NCBI GenBank assembly: GCA_049724395.1
Contig: JAUGWO010000093.1
Coordinates: forward strand, 1 to 38,190
DNA: 38,190 nt
DNA from: Spongospora subterranea f. sp. subterranea
Taxonomy: Eukaryota; Endomyxa: Phytomyxea; Phytomyxea; Plasmodiophorida
Reading direction: 5' to 3'
The position numbers and the translations under genes are program-made. The notes beneath the pieces are model-generated. The model was not told where the DNA came from. It made no database searches and saw only the letters and a list, made by a program, of their open reading frames with translations. This document shows positions 18,447-31,154 of the stretch, piece by piece (the first letter of the stretch is position 1; every line of letters begins with the position of its first letter).

Positions 18447-21400
18447 ATCATGACAGTTGGAAAGAATAACCCCATAAAAGGATATGGGATCACGTTATCA
18501 TCAACCTGATTATGACAGTTAGGGCTAGCAAATAACCCCCTTAAGGGATATGGGATCACGTTATCATCAACCTGATCATGACAGTTAGGGCTAGAATAAC
18601 CCCCTTAAGGGATATGGGATCACGTTATCATCAACCTGATCATGACAGTTAGGGCTAGAATAACCCTCTTAAGGGATATGGGATATCACGTTATCATCAA
18701 CCTGATCACACTGACGGGATATGGGATCACGTTATCATCAACCTGATCACACTTACGGGATATGGGGATCACGTTATCATCAACCTGATCATGACAGTTA
18801 CGGGATAGAATAATCATCAACCTGATCACACTTACGGGATGGATCACGTTATCATCAACCTGATCATGACAGGATATGGGGTCACGTTATCATCAACCTG
18901 ATCACACTTAGGGATATGGGATCACGTTATCATCAACCCATGACGGGATATGGGGTCACGCTATCATAAAGGGATATGGGATCACGTTATCATCAACCTG
19001 ATGATGACACTTACGGGATATAGGATCACGATCATCAACCTGATCACACTTACGGGATATAGGATCACGTTATCTGATGATGACAGTTGGGGTCACGTTA
19101 TATCAACCTGATCACACTTACGGGATATGGGATCACGTTATCATCAACCTGATAATCGACACTTACGGGATATAGGGGACCTGATCACTTACGTTATCAT
19201 CAACCTGATCACACTTACGGGATCAGGGATAGATCATCAACCTGATCACACTTACGGGATATGGGATCACGTTATCATCAACCTGATCGGGATATGGGAC
19301 AGTTAGGGCTATAATAACCTGATCACAACGGGATATGGGATCACGTTATCATCAACCTGATCACGTTACGGGATATGGGGTCACGTTATCATCAACCTGA
19401 TCACACTTACGGGATATGGGATCACGTTATCATCAACCTGATCATGACAGTTAGGGATAGAATATCATCAACCTGATCTTAAGGGATATGGGATCACGTT
19501 ATCATCAACCTGATCATGACGATCATCAACCTGATCACACTTACGGGATATGGGATCACGTTATCATCAACCTGATGACGGGATATGGGCTAGAATCAAC
19601 CTGATCACACTTACGGGATATGGGATCACGTTATCATCAACCTGATCACACTTATCACGTTATCATCAACCTGATCACACTTACGGGATATGGGATCACG
19701 TGATATCATCACAATCCTGATCATGACAGTTAGGGCTCAGTTATCATAACCCACACTTAAGGGATATGGGATCACGTTATCATCAACCTGATCCACACGG
19801 GATATGGGATCACGTTATCATCAACCTGATCACACTTACGGGATATGGGGGGATCCTCTTAAGGGATATGGGATCACGTTATCATCAACCTGATCACATT
19901 ACAGATAGGGCTCACGAATAACCTGATCCACTTAAGGGATATGGGATCACGTTATCATCAACCTGATCACTGACAGATAGGGCTAGAATAACTGATCCAC
20001 TTACGGGATATGGGATCACGTTATCATCAACCTGATCATGACAGTTAGGGCTCAGAATAACCACACTTACGGGATATGGGATCACGTTATCATCAACCTG
20101 ATCACGGGATACTCAGAATCAACGGGATATGGGATCACGTTATCATCAACCTGATCACACTTACGGGATATGGGGTCACGTTATCACCCTGATAAGGGAT
20201 CACGTTATCATCAACCTGATCACACTTACGGGATATGGGATCACGTTATCATCAACCTTAAGGGATATGGGATCACGTTATCACTTACGGGATATGGGAT
20301 CACGTTATCATCAACCTGATCACACTTACGGGATATGGGATCACGTTATCATCAACCTGATCACACTTACGGGATATGGGATCACGTTATCATCAACCTG
20401 ATCACACTTACGGGATATGGGGTCACGTTATCATCAACCTGATCACACTTACGGGATATGGGATCACGTTATCATCAACCTGATCATGACTTACTGATCA
20501 CACTTACGGGATATGGGATCACGTTATCATCAACCTGATCACACTTACGGGATATGGGATCACGTTATCATCAACCTGATCACTGACGGGTTAGGGCTGG
20601 GGTCACGTTATCATCAACCTGATCATTTAGGGATATGGGATCACGTTATCATCAACCTCACGATCAACACACGGGTTAGGGGCTTAAGGGGTCACGTTAT
20701 CATCAACCTGATCTTGAGGGATATGGGATCACGTTATCATCAACCTGATCACACCTGTTAGGGATAGAATAACCCTGATCTTAAGGGATATGGGATCACG
20801 TTATCATCAACCTGATCACACTTCATGACAAGTTAGGGTCAGAATAACCCCTCTTAAAACGGATAATTGGGATCACATCAACCTGATCGGTCAACATCAA
20901 CCGGGATATGGGATCACGTTATCATCAACCTGATCACACTACGGGATATGTCGGATCACGTTATCATCAACCTGATCACACTTACAGTGGGATATGGGAT
21001 CACGTTATCATCAACCTGATCACACTTACGGGATATGGGATCACGTTATCATCAACCTGATCACACTTAGAATAACCCTCTTGGGATATCACGTTATCAT
21101 CAACCTGATCATGACAGTTACGGGACAATGGGATCACGTTATCATCAACCTGATCACACTTACGGGATATGGGATCACGTTATCATCAACCTGATCACAC
21201 TGACGGGTTAGGGATCAGATCATCAACCTGATCACACTTAAGGGATATGGGATCACGTTATCATCAACCTGATCACATAGAACGTTAGGGCTGTGAATAA
21301 CCACACTTACGGGATATGGGATCACGTTATCATCAACCTGATCACACTTACGGGATATGGGGTCACGAATCATCAACCTGATCACACTTACGGGATATGG

Positions 21401-22711
21401 GATCACGTTATCATCAACCTGATCACACTTACAGATATGGGGTCACGTTATCATCAACCTGATCACACTTACGGGATATGGGATCACGTTATCATCAACC
21501 TGATCACACTTACGGGATATGGGGTCACGTTATCATCAACCTGATCACACTTACGGGATATGGGATCACGTTATCACGTCTATCATCAACCTGATCACAC
21601 TTACGGGATATAGGATCACGTTATCATCAACCTGATCACACTTACGGGATATGGGATCACGTTATCATCAACCTGATCACACTTACGGGATATGGGATCA
21701 CGTTATCATCAACCTGATCACACTTACGGGATATGGGATCACGTTATCATCAACCTGATCACACTTACGGGATATGGGATCACGTTATCGGATCAACCTG
21801 ATCACACTTACGGGATATGGGATCACGTTATCATCAACCTGATCACACTTACGGGATATGGGATCACGTTATCATCAACCTGATCACACTTACGGGATAT
21901 AGGGTCTAGTTATCATCAACCTGATCACATTTACGGGATATGGGATCACGTTATCATCAACCTGATCACACTTACGGGATATGGGGTCACGTTATCATCA
22001 ACCTGATCACACTTACGGGATATGGGATCACGTTATCATCAACCTGATCACACTTACGGGATATGGGATCACGTTATCATCAACCTGATCACACTTACGG
22101 GATATAGGATCACGTTATCATCAACCTGATCACATCCTTACGGGATATGGGGAATAACGTTATCATCATGGGACCTGATCACACTTACGGGATATGGGGT
22201 CACGTTATCATCAACCTGATCACACTTACGGGATATGGGATCACGTTATCATCAACCTGATCATGGATACGGGATATGGGATCACGTTATCATCAACCTA
22301 ATCACCCACTTACTGTATATGGGATCACGGAACCTGATCACACTTACGGGATATGGGATCACGTTATCATCAACCTGATCACACTTACGGGATAGGGTCA
22401 CGTTATCATCAACCTGATCACACTTACGGGATATGGGATCACGTTATCATCAACCTGATCACACTTACGGGATTAGGGTCACGTTATCATCAACCTGATC
22501 ACACTTACGGGATCAGTGGATCACGGATATACGGGATCACGCCACACTTAACCTGATCACACTTACGGGTTAGGGATCACGTTATCATCAACCTGATCAC
22601 ACTTACGGGATATGGGATCACGTTATCATCAACCTGATCACACTTACGGGATATGGGATCACGTTATCATCAACCTGATCACACTTACGGGATATGGGGT
22701 CACGTTATCAC
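18447..22711. repeat. Satellite array, about 41-bp unit
   Basis: About 100 units contain GGGATATGGGATCACG, TTATCATCAACCTG and ATCACACTTAC. The right half (about 21400-22100) is nearly homogeneous with a 41-bp period. The left edge (18447-18700) instead has longer units of about 64 bp that add ATGACAGTTAGGGCTAG and AATAACCCCCTTAAG. The stretch in between is a mosaic of both with many partial units. A common GGGATC to GGGGTC variant is scattered through. Open frames crossing the array (for example 20129-20401) are by-products of the repeat and are not genes. Confidence 0.95.
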
Positions 22712-22778
22712 ACTCCTTCATTATTTAGGGTTCATCATAGAGCGCCTGTATTTTACAGATTGATCAACATCATTACCG

Positions 22779-25700
22779 ATGGTATTAAATCCGATAATAT
22801 TGATTTTTGGTGCCGGATTGCTCTTTCAACCATTGAATGGGTCAAAACACGCCCTGATTGAGGCAATTGAAAACGGGTCGCTATTGTCTATTGATGTTGG
22901 CCAATACAATTCTAAATAGCAAATCGGATTATTTAGAGATGAAATCGCTGAGCCATTGGCCACGATATCTAACCCGAGTGTAATTCCTGGTCACATTTTG
23001 TTGTGTCGTGGCATTGGTCGGAATCAGTATTGGGAAAACGCATACGACAATTACAAGATCACTGTTCTTGATTTAGCACTACTCTACTGCCGGTAATATC
23101 GACCTGACATTGGATTAAATTTCCCCCTTGATGTTATCATAATAGTGAAAATGTCGCCACTATTTGAATTGACAGAGGGGCCGATCATATTCACACAGGA
23201 TGAATTCGGGAATACTCCATTGCACATCGCCGCTGGTCAGGGCCTGTAATACATTCCATATTATATGTCATTACCCCTTATCTTACACCTAAATAGAAAT
23301 AATCGGCCGTCATCCAGCTCTTGGAGAAAATAAAAATGACAAAACCACAAGCTCTTGACCTCCAAAACAATGCTGGTAAAACTCCACTCCATTTTGCAGT
23401 GGACTTCAATCGGTTGGTCGAATATAGTGTTAAAGGGGTGATATTGCTGTCAATATTTACTACTGATTATTCAGGAAAGTGGTGATCAAGACTCTGTTGG
23501 ATGGAGGAGCCAATCCCATTATCGTTGATTGGCGGGGCAATACAGCACTGCACCTGGCCATAGAACGAAACCTGTGGACTGTCTATAAGCATATGGAAAT
23601 TGCCACTCATCTGATTGAGATCTCACAGAAGTGAAGAGATCATTATTGTTATAATTAAGGCGGCGAGGGCACAAGGCAATCCATGTTTTGGGTCATAGTA
23701 AGATGACGGAATCTTCTTTGGATGTTCGACTAGAACAACGGATTCATGATGACCTGTATATTATATATCTGAAGGTTTCGAAAAAATCAGGATTGTCGCT
23801 GATATGATCTCATAGGGACCGAGATGCAATACGGTGGATTCAACTTCAGAAACTACTCGAACCTCAGGAACAACAATTGGGGGCGCACTGCTCTCTCAGA
23901 TGCAGTTGTATTATTGTCGGTTGGTCAATTTACTCTCTGGGTCTGGTTATCCGCCGCCTTCAATAATGAGTTTCAGTAAGGACATCTCTCGTATTCTGTT
24001 GCATCTCGATGCCGATCCTACAATAACAGATAATGGATGACAATACGGCACTGCACCTGGCGATACAACGAAACCTGTAGACTACTACAATCTGTGGAAA
24101 AACTACCACTTATCTGAGTGAGATCTCACAGAAGTCAAGAAATCATTTTTGATTTAATTAAAGCGGCGAGGGCAAACTCTGTCGATATTCTGGGCCATGA
24201 TGAGATGACGGATCCCTCTGGGAGTTCCAGTGGAACTCTGGTTCATGATGACCTGTATTTTCTTGAATAGGTTTGTTGAAATTATTGAAGTCTCTGAAGT
24301 TTTTAACAGGGACCGGAATGCCATCGGTGAAGCGACGTCAGATATAATCAATCTCAGGAACACAGATGGGCACACTGCTTTGTCACAGGCAGTGTGTTAT
24401 TGTCGGTTGGTCAATTTACTGTCTGGGTCTGGTAATCGCCTTCAATAATGAGGTTCAGTGAGGAGATGTCTCGAATTCTGTTGGATCTCGGTGCCGATCC
24501 CACAATAGCAGATAATCATGGCAATACAGCACTGCACCTGGCGATACAACAAAACCTGTAGACTGCTATAATATGTGGAAATTGCAACTCATCTGATTGA
24601 GATCTCACAGAAGTGAAGAGATGATTATTGATATAATTAAAGCGGCGAAGGCAAAGGCTGTCGATAGTCTGGGCCATAATGAGATGACGGATCCCTTTGG
24701 GTGTTCGAGTGGAGCAATGATTCATGATGGCCTGTATATTCTTAATAGGTGTGTTGAATCATTGAAGTCGTTGATCTACTTTAACAGGGACCGAAATGCC
24801 ATCGTTGAAGCGACGTCAGATATAATGAACCTCAGGAACAATGACGGGAAAACTCCTTTCTGCACAGCAGTTAAATTTGATCGGTTGGTCAAATTTTCAG
24901 TCCTGTTCTAATCACCAACATCAATGATGCGGTCTTTTTATCTCCAGTGGTATCATCGCCAACATTCTTTTTCTTAATGGTGCCGATCCCACTATATTGG
25001 ATGACTTTGGGGATTCACCATTGCACACTCATTTGCCAAATGACATGTATGTCGCACAAATCTCACAAAATCACATATTTACTATGTGCTGACAGGACTG
25101 ACGAAATGATCATTTTGATGATTGAAAATATTGATGTCAACCATGTCAACAGGCATGGATACACTTTTCTCAAGCTTGCAATTTTTTTCAAACGGTTTTT
25201 CGTAATCAATGTTGGATATCGGTCAGCGTCTCATTAAACTGATATTTTAGGGAAGTTTTGGTCAAACATCTGTTGAAGAGAGGCGCCACTCCTATAATTC
25301 CTGATCGTGATGGGGATTCAGCACTTCACCTGGCAATAGACGAAGGACTGTATTGAAAACAGTTCAAATTTTTGATTTAACAAAATAGCTTATGAATATT
25401 TCTACAGAAGTGAGCAGATCATCATGGATATAATCGAAGCGGCGAGGCCAAAACCAATCCACCTTGTGTTCCAGAATCCGATGACAACACGATTCTATAC
25501 ATGTTTTATTCAACAATTGCTTGATTGCCTGTATATTGCTCATATATCGGTCTGGCAACATTGAAGACCCTCATTTGGTTTTCTCAGAAACCAAGATGTC
25601 GTCTTTAAAATACTCGCTCTCTCATGCGACGCTATAATCAATTCGAGGAACCATCGTGGACTAACTGCTTTCTTTTTGACAGTTTTATTAAAGCGGTTGG

Positions 25701-27263
25701 TCAAATACTCTGTATTTGTCTGATCAGCGAGTTCATTACTAAGGTCTCGTATCCCCAGTGTTGATATCGCCCAAATTCTGTTGGAGAACGGTGCCGATCC
25801 CACAATATCGATGAATAATAGGGATACACCATTGCACACTCTTCTATTGACCCTGTGAGTTAAACTCATCTCAGCAAACACTGCACCAGTTTCAATGTTC
25901 TCACAGAACAGACGATGCTATTCTGTCAATGATACAAAATATTGATGTCAACCACCGGTACAATGATGGGTCCACTCTTTTCCATAATGCTATTAAGTGT
26001 CGTCGGTTGGTCAATTGATATCGTGTGGACACTGATCGGCCCCTCAATAACACTGATTGATTAGGGAAGTGGTGGTTATGGAATTTGTTGAATAGAGGCG
26101 CCAACCCCATTATTGCTGATGCTAATGGAAATACTGCACTGCACCTGGCGATAGAGCATTATCTGTACATACCTTTAACCTTGTTATATTGCCAAAAATC
26201 TGATGACAAATCTCATAGAAGTGGAGGGACCATCATATTGATACTTGAGGCGGCAACGCCAAGAACCGCCGATATTCTGGGTCAAAACGGGATGTCGGAT
26301 CCCTCAGTGTGTTCGAGTGGAGAGTTAGTCCATAATCGGCTGTATATTGTTGATAAACTTATTGAAGTCGCTGATATGATCTCACAGGAACCGAGATGTC
26401 AACCGTCAGGCCACGTCAGAAATAATCAATTTCAGAAACCAAAATTGGCAAACTGCTCTGTTTCTGGCTTTTACTGTTTCACGGTTGGTAGAAATTACAG
26501 TCTGGTTCTGATCACATCTTCAATAATGTGTATTTGTATCTCCAGTTTTTATATCGTCCAGATTCTTCTGGAGAGAGGTGCCGATCCCAATATAGCGGAT
26601 ATTAATGGGCACACACCATTGCACATCCATATTCCAACTGAATTGTATATCGCCGAAATATCCACCATACATTGAAATACCTAATGATGTACCAACAGGA
26701 CAGACGAAATCATCATATCAATGATTGAAAATATCGATGTCAACCACGTGGGCAATAATGGGGCAACACTTCTTCATAGGGCTATTGAGTGTCGTCGGTT
26801 GGTCCTAGTTCATATTTGACCCTGATCAGCCCTTCACTGAAACTGATGATATAGAGAAGTTGTGGTGAAGTATCTGTTGAAGAGAGGTGCCAATCCCCTT
26901 ATCCCCGATCTTAATGGAAATACAGCACTGCACCTGGCGATACATCATAACCTGTAGACTGTTATACTGTGTATATTGTCAAAATATCTGATTGACATCT
27001 CACAGAAGTAAGCAGATCTTAATTGAGGCGGCGCCGTTCCTCTTTGTGAAACAGGATGAGATGAAGGAACGGGACTCTGGGTGGATCCTTGATCCCTTTT
27101 GGCCTGTCAGTTGTCAACGCATATGTCCAAAACGTCAAAACCGCTGAATTGATATCTCAGGAAAAATTGTTGAATATTCGCTGTGGAGTGTCCAACAATA
27201 ATCAAACTCAAAAAAATCATAACGGTGAATGAAACTGCTCTCGATGTCGCAGCTAGAAAATAG
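22779..27263 (+). pseudogene. Ankyrin-repeat gene with tandem five-exon modules, probably decayed
   Basis: The first exon (22779 to about 23096) starts MVLNPIILIFGAGLLF, a plausible signal peptide, and continues as ankyrin-like sequence with one in-frame TAG at 22917. About 24 short exons follow, each beginning after a CAG acceptor and separated by introns of about 50-70 nt. They encode half or whole ankyrin repeats: GANPIIVDWRGNTALHLAI (about 23500), RTDEIIISMIENIDVNHV (about 26700), ILLERGADPNIADINGHTPL (about 26550). Five exon types (A-E) recur in order with a period near 800 bp. Several copies carry frameshifts or stops, including the B-type exons near 23690 and 27010, so the gene is probably a pseudogene or contains assembly errors. 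Ankyrin repeats bind proteins; with a signal peptide the product could be secreted, but that is inference. Confidence 0.7.
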
Positions 27264-27859
27264 TTTCTCCAACGCAGCAAAGAAGGTTGAACTAATGTAA
27301 AGCTAAATTGATAAATTAGTTGTGTTAAATCACAGCTCTTTATACTGCTACATTTCATACAGACCTCATGTGGTTTATGTCGAACCCCAGAGTACCGGGT
27401 TTCGCCACCAAACACCTGTTTGTTGACAATTTGTTGATACAAAAGGGAAACAGTGCAATTGTATATCAAACGAGGTGATATCACAAATGACAATATCTGG
27501 CACACGATTATATCGGATAATTGTTGAACGATCGAATCACCGCCATTCCGTTATTGTGATCATGATTCCCTAATTCCCAACGGTGCCTGTGATGAATGGC
27601 AAAAACGCTGGAAAATGTGGTGCTTCGAATCGAGATTGAGATGGTACAAGACAGAGGAGTTCGGTTTCGAATCAATATCATAGAACGTGCAGGTTGGATG
27701 ATATTGTTAACAACTACAGACCTGATCATATTTGTGTATAATGTATTGATGTTGTATGTAATCTGGCCCTATGTCTATCTCGTCGATGTTCTTTTTCCAA
27801 TGTAGCAACGATGCGGCGTTGGGCACACGGTTCATAATAATGAATTATCACAGCGTTGC
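27264..27859. other. No supported gene
   Basis: Open frames here (for example 27596-27805 plus, hydrophobic, VLRIEIEMVQDRG) have no recognisable domain. The right part may belong to the LINE tail that follows, since that family is truncated at variable points. Confidence 0.4.
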
Positions 27860-27998
27860 TGCTCTTCTCGCCCTGGTCTAGTAGGTTCTTTCATTGGATA
27901 CCCAATCTACTTGTAGTGGACAGGCGGATGTAGGAAATAACATGGGAGTGCACAGGATTACCCGACCAATAACAACCAGCCAACCATTATAAACTATA
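27860..27998 (+). mobile_element. LINE 3' end, second copy
   Basis: The block GGTTCTTTCATTGGATACCC, then CTACTTGTAG and CAGGCGGA, matches the insert at 4230-4516 read on its own strand, and both end in a short ACCAT-type tail (ACTATACCATACC here). Orientation is opposite to the 4230-4516 copy. Its 5' limit and target duplication are unclear. Confidence 0.55.
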
Positions 27999-28174
27999 CC
28001 ATACCTGCTCATCTTGATCAATACTCCATCAGGTTTGTGCTCACACACAATCTTTGATATCTGGTGTTTCACCCTTGGACTAGGGGCGATTTCCAATGGA
28101 TTCAGTTAAATGCAGGATTCTTTGACCGCAACGCTTCGAGGTCGTCAGTTCGGCCTCAAGGAAGTGGTACTGAA

Positions 28175-28725
28175 TTAGGGAATGTCTAAATTGTTTGGTC
28201 CTCTGGTTGGTGTGTTGACATTATTTATCATGGAAAATTCCATTAGAATGGAGTCCAGGTATTCGTGGTGTTCTTCGTGATTTTTTCCAAATCGTTTATT
28301 ATCTTTTGTGTTCAGATCTCCTGTAATTATTGTTGGCATATTCTGTTGATCTACAAATTGTTCCATTTGTTTCCAGAATTTGGATCTCGCCTTATTGTTC
28401 ACCTCTGGTGGTATGAACGTATTTATCAACATTATTTCCTTATTCAATAGTAGTAATTGCGTGTTGATTCGCGATTTTTCAAATATGTTGAAAGTGGAGC
28501 AGTTAATCCCAATCTCTCCCTCCAGAATATTGCTGATTAAGTGAATGTATCGCTGCAGTGATAATTGGGGAACCCGGCTATCCTTCTTCTGTGGCCTAGC
28601 TCGGATATACATATAACGTCGATTTTGTGTTTGTTTGTGAACCGAGAAAGTTCATAAGACATAATCTCTGTTAACCGGGCGGCATTCCATTGTGCAATTC
28701 GATAGTCATGATTGGCGACTCAACG
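28175..28725 (-). pseudogene. LINE endonuclease (APE-type) N-terminal and central part
   Basis: The minus strand encodes an endonuclease/exonuclease/phosphatase domain of non-LTR retrotransposons. The start, IAQWNAARLTEIMSYELSRF, is followed by KIDVICISELGH with the catalytic Glu. In another frame (28612-28175) come MLINTFIPPE, PTIITGDLNTKDNKRFG with the Asp/Asn pair, and NNVNTPTRGPNNLDI. At least one frameshift lies near 28550-28620. The C-terminal end of the same domain is missing here but present on the opposite strand from 28841. The endonuclease nicks target DNA to prime reverse transcription. Confidence 0.75.
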
Positions 28726-28840
28726 GGTCTCGTACGTTGTTCTGTGTTGAAGTAGTTGGTAATACGGCTTGCTATTTTCCTGGTCTCAGATCGTCACGAT
28801 ATGGGTTTTGTTGGTTGTTTTGTTTTTACGAATTGTGAAC

Positions 28841-29280
28841 TGCGAAATACACACAGACTTAAGCAGTGATCATCTTCCTACTACAATCAAAACCAGAATT
28901 AGAGGAACAAAACGAATCACAAGTACCGATTCATAGAAAAAGAGTCAGAAAATTCGACAACAGATCAACAGCAAAGGCACTAGTGACAGTCATCGAAAAC
29001 CAATCCGATCATCGTATGGGACTGTCCAAATTCACTGCAATTGCTACAACAAAGCATAAAATACCGATACGTTAGATTAAACATGTGCAAGTTCTGGAAC
29101 AAACACCTGAAGGCGGCAGTTAAACTATGAAAACAATCCAGACGCAAATTGCACACAGAGATACGGTCCAAAACCAACGAAACACAAATTACAAACAGAA
29201 AAGAAGCACTAACAAATTCGCAATAGAATTTATGAAACAGTTATGTCAAAGCCAATGGAAATTTCAAAACTGTACTTCCT
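28841..29280 (+). pseudogene. LINE endonuclease C-terminal end and following ORF2 part
   Basis: The plus strand reads CEIHTDLSSDHLPTTIKTR from 28841; SDHLP is the conserved last motif of APE-type LINE endonucleases, with the catalytic His. The frame then stops at about 28930, and the next 350 bases carry only short Lys/Asn-rich pieces (FWNKHLKAAVKL) like the region between endonuclease and reverse transcriptase. No RT motifs follow. Together with 28175-28725 it forms one element whose 5' part is inverted. Confidence 0.65.
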
Positions 29281-29284
29281 TGGT

Positions 29285-29614
29285 GCTTAATTTGTAGGTC
29301 CTAATTCATCAATATCGAAAGTGATCAGAGTTCTCAGCAAGTTACTGTTTATTGGCTTGCCGGAACACATGGAGTTAACGATAGTGGATTTCCTTGAGAT
29401 TATGGCAATTCAAGACAGCGGCAATTGGAGTTTATTAGACCGAATATCTGCAACTAGTGCCACAGACAACCATTGTTTCGCCCATGTTTTGAGGGAACAT
29501 CGGTCCTTGTCGGGGTATCACGTGTTTGACGACCTGTTGAATAAAGGTCGAGCGGTTCTTGTGGAATCAGCTCCAGCCAACCGGCCAGTACTCGTGGCTC
29601 GTCAACTACAGTAG
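29285..29614 (+). CDS. Unknown small ORF, possible exon
   Basis: A frame of about 100 codons (VIRVLSKLLFIGLPEHME, then NWSLLDRISATSATDNHC and VLVARQLQ, stop at 29612-29614) has ordinary amino-acid composition and no repeats. A polypyrimidine-poor AG at about 29298 could be an acceptor. I do not recognise a domain. It might be gag-like sequence of the Ty1/copia fossil downstream or a host exon. Confidence 0.3.
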
Positions 29615-29779
29615 ACAATACACCAATCGACCTAGAGGATCCAAATATGATAAATATGTCGGTAAATTAGATTATTGTTTGTTGTATGAGACCAGCCATA
29701 AGAATTGTCATGAACCTCATAAGAGGGCGGTGTTATGTAAAAATACCAAGTTAATTATTTGCACATCAGTAGGGCCCTT

Positions 29780-30840
29780 TCCCTCGTAATACTCTGATGA
29801 TAACGGGGTCGTCGGTCGCTTCGGAATCAGCCATCTCTGATCCTGGTGACTTTGTTAGTGCCGATCGCACAATGTTGTCTGACGAGAACATAACGGTGAG
29901 GATGAAATTACGGTCGTGGAGCCGTTTGATCGGCAAGTTTTGTTAAACAGATATATTTATGGAGTTTGTCGCTAAATCTCAAATTAACTCGTTAACCGGT
30001 CCGGTAATTTTTTGGGACCGGTTAACCATTGACCGACTTGTGCCGTCAAAAACCTGTTGGCGCCTACATCCTGAACTAAAGAGACAGGGAATATTGACGG
30101 ATAAACAGAACAAGGTTATTGTTTACTCTGCGTCGTCGGATCACATTGTCAGTTGCTCTAAGCAATGGTTAATTGGGCTGTAATCATCATATCACAAATG
30201 ATGCAGAACTACTTAACGAACCCAAACCATGTTCGAGTAGGGTGTCGTTGTTAGATGACCATGTGCTGGAGTCTGGGAAGATCCAGTTATGTTGGGAGGA
30301 AAGCAAGCGGTGATGGCGGTAACAACGTTCCCTCCATGGAAAAGAATCTTCTGTTGGGATGAGCTGCAAAAGAGGTCTCTCGTTCTTCTTTGATCAAGAC
30401 AAATGTTATATTTACAAGTCTGTTTCAGCAATGCCATCAGGTCATGTTATCACAAAAGCTCACAAATGTCACGTATCAATGGATTGTATGTACTCCATTC
30501 CATGTAGTTGCTGCAAACCTCGATCGCATCCCGAAGCAGAAGTCAATTTCAATTTCGCACATCACCAAAATTCGACTTCAGAAATACTTTGGCACCACCG
30601 TCTAGGACACTACAATTTTCAATCTCTGTCGCTCATTATTGAGAATGAATTCATTGAATATTAGAAAGTCCCGGAATCCAAGTGGTCAGAAGAACAGATC
30701 CCGTTAGCAGATGTGAAGCAAGCATAACTGACACGTGGACCGTATCCTTCAAGAGTTCCAGACCGTCTGATCTGTAAAGCCACTCCAGTTAGTATATTCC
30801 GATGTGATGGGTATCGTCGTGATACTTTTTGGCCATTGAC
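29780..30840 (+). mobile_element. Ty1/copia fossil (broken)
   Basis: Recognisable parts are a CWRLHPELK segment typical of the gag end of copia elements (about 30050), a protease-like SDHIVS motif (about 30140), a GAG-pre-integrase domain with LWHHRLGHYN (about 30590-30620) and the very start of an integrase core (about 30790). The copy is incomplete and heavily broken, with multiple breaks, and no LTRs were recognised, so it appears old. Confidence 0.65.
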
Positions 30841-30849
30841 ACAATTGAA

Positions 30850-31154
30850 CGTAAGCTGATGTTCACTAATCCTACCATTGCAAAAAATTTGCAGCAGCTG
30901 ATCCAGTTTTCAAATTGTTTCAGCGAGCGTTTCAATGCGAATCATTGCAATGGAAAACGCACGATAATATGAACTTTTCGAAACCCAATACGCTCTCAAG
31001 CGAAATAGTAAAAATACTAAACATATACTCCTATATCTATATATATATGAGATGAACAAGGGCCGACCAATATTTATCTTGCTTGAAGTCGACTCAGGAT
31101 GCCTTTTTCTAAACGCAGTTCGTTATAATTGGTAATAATAGGTAACAAGGCAGA
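30850..31154. other. AT-rich spacer, no supported gene
   Basis: A TATATCTATATATATATG run at about 31030 and low-complexity AT sequence separate the copia fossil from the 3' end of the formin gene. The formin polyadenylation site should lie here on the minus strand. Confidence 0.4.

Noticed and set aside
20129-22556. Open frames of 60-90 codons across the satellite
   Set aside because: They follow the 41-bp unit through changing frames and break at every irregular unit.
18447-22711. CRISPR array or telomere
   Set aside because: There are no unique spacers between repeats, so no CRISPR. TTAGGG occurs only inside longer satellite units, not as a tandem hexamer, so no telomere.
27107-27505. 132-codon minus-strand frame opposite the end of the ankyrin gene
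   Set aside because: It overlaps plus-strand ankyrin exons antisense and has no domain signal.
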